Below are positions 62,101 to 64,000 of a stretch of 64,000 nucleotides of DNA, piece after piece. The position numbers were made by a program, and so were the translations under genes. Within the stretch, counting starts at the first letter, position 1. Each line of letters opens with the position of its first letter. Where the stretch lies: positions 87,692,440 through 87,756,439 of the forward strand of contig CM035417.1 of NCBI GenBank assembly GCA_020310875.1. The letters run 5' to 3'. The stretch is from Ceratopteris richardii (taxonomy: Eukaryota; Streptophyta; Polypodiopsida; Polypodiales; Pteridaceae). The notes under the pieces are model-generated. The model made no database searches. It was not told the DNA's origin and saw only the letters and a program-made list of their open reading frames with translations.

Positions 62101-63494
62101 GGTTATGTGCGACAAAGAGCAAAACCAGAAGGATCCATGGCAAAGGGTTGGATGCTTGAAGAGTGCATGTATTACGTTAGTGAGTATCTTGAAAGAGTTC
62201 ATGAAGAAGCTCCACGTGCATGGACCAACGAGTCTTCTTCAAAAATAACAGATGAGGTATTATCAGGTAAGGGGGTTCCATTCTTATTTACATTTCAAGA
62301 AAAAAATGATGTTTCTACTTTTGTAGCATATAATAGCGAATGCATGCAAGCATTCGTTAACGAGTACGAGGAACTTCAAAGTCTCCAAAGTAAAAGGCGA
62401 AAAAACAAAAGATCTAGACGTAATCTCGATAATAATGAGATTACAGATATACCTTCTTTCACAGATTGGCTATATAGTCGTTTGCAACGTGCCAACGCAA
62501 ATAATGAAGAAATCTCAGATGAGCAAAGAGAGTTAATGATAGGTTGTGAACAAAAGGTAATTTTATTAAAATATATATTTTATTTTTTTCATATATGTAT
62601 GTTAGTTTCTATTTACTAATTGAATTTATTTTGCAGGCTCGAATGTTCACTAATATGTGGGCTTTTGGACAGCATATTAGAATCAAAGCCATTGATTCTT
62701 TACGTAAAACAGAGGATTCTAGTATTGTTGCTTGTTTCAAGCAACTATCACGTGCTAGCTCAAAAGACACGAACCTTATAGATAGCGAACTTGGTTACGT
62801 AGGAACTATTGTTGGTATCTACGAAATTTCATTTCGTACATTCAAACAGGTAGAAAAAAGTTTATATATATTTTTTAGAGTTAGTTATTTTTTTAAGCAC
62901 CTAATAATGGGACGTTTTTGTTGTTATATATTTTGATAGGTTATTTTGAAGGTTGACTGGTATCGAGCGGAGTATAAAGGTAGTAATTCTACAATAAGAA
63001 AGGAATTATCTGGGTTTTGGTCAATTGATTCTTCCAAGGTAATGCGATCTACTAAAGAACCATATATTCTTCCTAGGCATATTGAACAAGCATTTTTTTA
63101 TAAAAACCCAGATGCTCATCCTTGGTGGCAAGTCATTCATGTGCAACCTAGAGGTAGGTCATTGTTTGAACAGTTTATTGTTCGAGAGATTGAAGAAAGT
63201 CCTCTTGATGATTCAGCATCAGATACTGATACATCAACATCTGGAATAGAAATTAGACTCATTATACGTGATAATGATACTAATCTTTTTGATGAAGAGG
63301 ATAATTCTCTACATGCTGATTCTACTGATGAGGAAGAGGAATTACCAGAAATAGATATTAATCCACCAATAGATGATGTGATTCATGAGAACATAGATTT
63401 AACAATAGAAGAAATAAATGAAATCAATAAGGATAATGAAGATGAGACTATATTGATGTCTTACCAAAATGATGGCAATAATGAAAACATATGA
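56165..63494 (+). CDS. TNP2-type CACTA transposase
   Basis: Inferred transposase: shared exons 1-3 (56165-56177, 57993-58052, 58136-58362), then 59307-59692, 60189-60922, 61008-61791, 61887-62556, 62637-62849 and 62940-63494. All junctions are GT-AG and in phase; the SET exon is skipped. Length about 1213 residues, normal for TNP2 proteins. Order: cysteine cluster (exon 3), acidic linker, CIHACPNDC ... CPKC (near 60290-60360), Transposase_21/TNP2 core, DUF4218-like region (about 61675-62240) and DUF4216-like region (about 62790-63160), then an acidic tail. Likely catalytic acids by family position: D in ALDGVNPF (60613), D in LLDPMHIF (61388), E in WVERFMGILKGYV (62077). It would cut and paste CACTA ends in the nucleus. 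No stop or frameshift is seen. Exon 1 and the exon 3 to 5 join are inferred; exons 5-10 are very secure. Confidence 0.85.
56178..57992 (+). other. First intron, with (CACATA)n microsatellites
   Basis: The 1.8 kb interval between proposed exons 1 and 2 starts GTAAGT and ends TTTGTAG. It holds long imperfect CA/TA/CACATA repeats (about 56230-56690 and 57640-57920) plus the antisense gene. Open frames through the repeats on both strands (tyrosine/histidine/threonine- or methionine/cysteine/valine-rich) are repeat artefacts. Confidence 0.7.
56884..57585 (-). CDS. Antisense four-exon gene, probable Ptta/En/Spm second protein
   Basis: Minus-strand exons 57585-57487, 57396-57316, 57232-57128 and 57039-56884 join with GT-AG introns, all phase 0, into 146 residues without a stop. 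The order MVEKNKRRANIPPESW ... ESF ... AAAKKRVESGHTSHLG ... YGRYPTKHEIEYATHFG follows the pattern of the plant Transposase_24 (Ptta/En/Spm) family: Trp, then S/K-N-K-x-R, H-T-G/S, GR-x-P, and E ... TH. The last exon ends in a run of Asp, Glu and His. A further upstream exon is possible, because an acceptor-like AACAG sits just before the ATG (57600-57596). CACTA elements usually encode a second, DNA-binding protein; this is the likely one. Lying antisense inside the first intron of the transposase gene is unusual. Family assignment is by pattern only. Confidence 0.6.
57993..58190 (+). repeat. Duplicated small exon (DSDQS module)
   Basis: Exon 2 (57993-58052) and the start of exon 3 (58136-58190) are near copies. 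Both begin ATTCTGATCAATCAGA after an AG and encode SDQSDGTPPPSPHRATT and SDQSEGTPPPPTHATT. Identical phase means either one can be included or skipped without changing the frame. Confidence 0.8.
59195..59306 (+). terminator. Probable poly(A) region of the SET transcript
   Basis: AATAAA at 59199-59204, five bases after the SET stop codon, then T-rich DNA. This fits a plant near-upstream polyadenylation signal, so exon 4 can serve as a terminal exon. If not used, the interval is the end of a transposase intron, whose acceptor (GTGTAG) lies at 59301-59306. Confidence 0.5.
59759..60130. repeat. Fold-back (hairpin) repeat in a transposase intron
   Basis: Two inverted arms: 59759-59913 and 59937-60130, with a 23-base spacer. 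The outer ends read ACATGTAGGTTTTTATTC and its complement, and the central ends GCATAGAGGTTA and TAACCTCTGTGC. The right arm carries about 40 extra bases. It sits wholly inside the 59693-60188 intron. It may be a MITE-like insertion with TA-rich flanks. Short open frames in the arms mirror each other and are not genes. Confidence 0.85.
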
Positions 63495-64000
63495 GCAGAT
63501 TAGATAGTAACTTCAAGCTTCTAAATGGATATCAGATAATAGGTTTTTTTTATTAACTTGAATAACGATGAATCCTACTAGAGAGATGAAATCATGTTCT
63601 TCTAAGTTAGAACATGAAGCTCGGGGGTATGCCTAATTATTTTATATATAGCTTTATCTTCGAGGAGTAAATTTTTATCATGTATGTGTGTGTATTCATG
63701 TGTATTATATGTATACATATATTAGTATGCATATATATGTATTTCATGTATATGTATGTGTTTGCATGTGTGTGATATATGTATACATGTATTCATGTAC
63801 GTAATATATGCAAGTGTTTATAATTGTGTACATGTATATATGTATATGTGTCTATGTGTAAATATGTACATGTAAATATGTATGCATGTATATATATGTT
63901 TATGTGTGCATGTAGGCATGTACATGTATGTGTAAATATGTACATGTAAATATGTTAGTATGTATATATATATTTATGTGTGCATTTAGGCATGTATGTG
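63495..64000 (+). other. Transposase 3' region with TG/TA simple repeats
   Basis: After the TGA at 63492-63494 come about 150 bp of ordinary AT-rich DNA, then long imperfect ATGTATATGTG-type repeats (about 63680-64000). No gene is seen. The 3' CACTA terminus is not reached. Confidence 0.6.

Larger units (their letters stand above)
55499..64000 (+). mobile_element. CACTA (En/Spm) DNA transposon, 5' end and coding body
   Basis: Begins CACTACAAGGAATACGGGCG, the family-typical CACTA terminus, inserted in the protease region of Copia B2. The 3 bp before it are TAG (55496-55498), the expected size for a CACTA target duplication. The other end lies beyond 64000, so TIR pairing cannot be checked. 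Layout: CpG-rich subterminal repeats (55499-55790), pyrimidine-rich leader, a transposase gene with an alternative SET-domain exon (56165-63494), an antisense gene in its first intron (56884-57585), and an AT/TG simple-repeat tail. Clean splice sites and open exons throughout mean a young, possibly active element. This is the youngest layer at this locus. Confidence 0.92.

Overview
The window is nuclear DNA of a land plant with a large, repeat-packed genome. The evidence is GT-AG introns, plant-type Copia, Gypsy, L1 and CACTA proteins, primer sites matching initiator tRNA-Met, and a stretch resembling plant 5S rRNA. Old LTR elements layered inside one another would suit a gymnosperm, but nothing fixes the species. 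I find no convincing host gene: nearly all recognisable coding sequence belongs to mobile elements.

Left part (1-22236). A minus-strand Copia fragment (A0) is followed by Copia A1 (plus), whose gag is split by Copia B1 (2274-6788, both LTRs). Copia F and minus-strand Copia H come next, with a 5'-truncated L1-type LINE (11402-13414) lying within H. A Gypsy-gag fragment precedes Copia G, whose 3' LTR is split by a gag-only LTR element (TR-GAG, 17337-22226). The 1.24 kb LTRs of that element carry two tandem tRNA-like (SINE-like) units.

Middle (22237-44086). An old Copia (A2) hosts two younger ones: C (24523-31242) and D (34088-39706). About 3 kb of non-coding DNA and a possible minus-strand LINE scrap follow.

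Right part (44087-64000). Minus-strand Copia B2 is split by Copia E (45382-53711). E in turn carries a 3.2 kb composite with three copies of a 140 bp LTR. One interval of the composite is a miniature retrotransposon (TRIM) and the other is a Gypsy pol segment in opposite orientation; a perfect TTTTG duplication flanks the whole. A 5S-rRNA-like segment lies in E's leader. At 55499 a CACTA (En/Spm) DNA transposon begins inside the protease region of B2 and runs off the right edge.

The CACTA element is the most interesting object. Its TNP2-type transposase gene can be read through clean, phase-matched exons to 63494. Between its third exon and the transposase body sits an alternative terminal exon encoding a SET (protein-lysine methyltransferase-like) domain, with its own stop codon and an AATAAA signal. 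Both products would share the same N-terminal cysteine-cluster module. A second, four-exon gene, probably the Ptta/En/Spm second protein, lies antisense within the first intron. A 370 bp fold-back repeat occupies a transposase intron. The 5' end is packed with CpG-rich GCGACG/CGTCGC motifs. A transposon that makes both a transposase and a SET protein from one locus is the strongest candidate for an undescribed system here.
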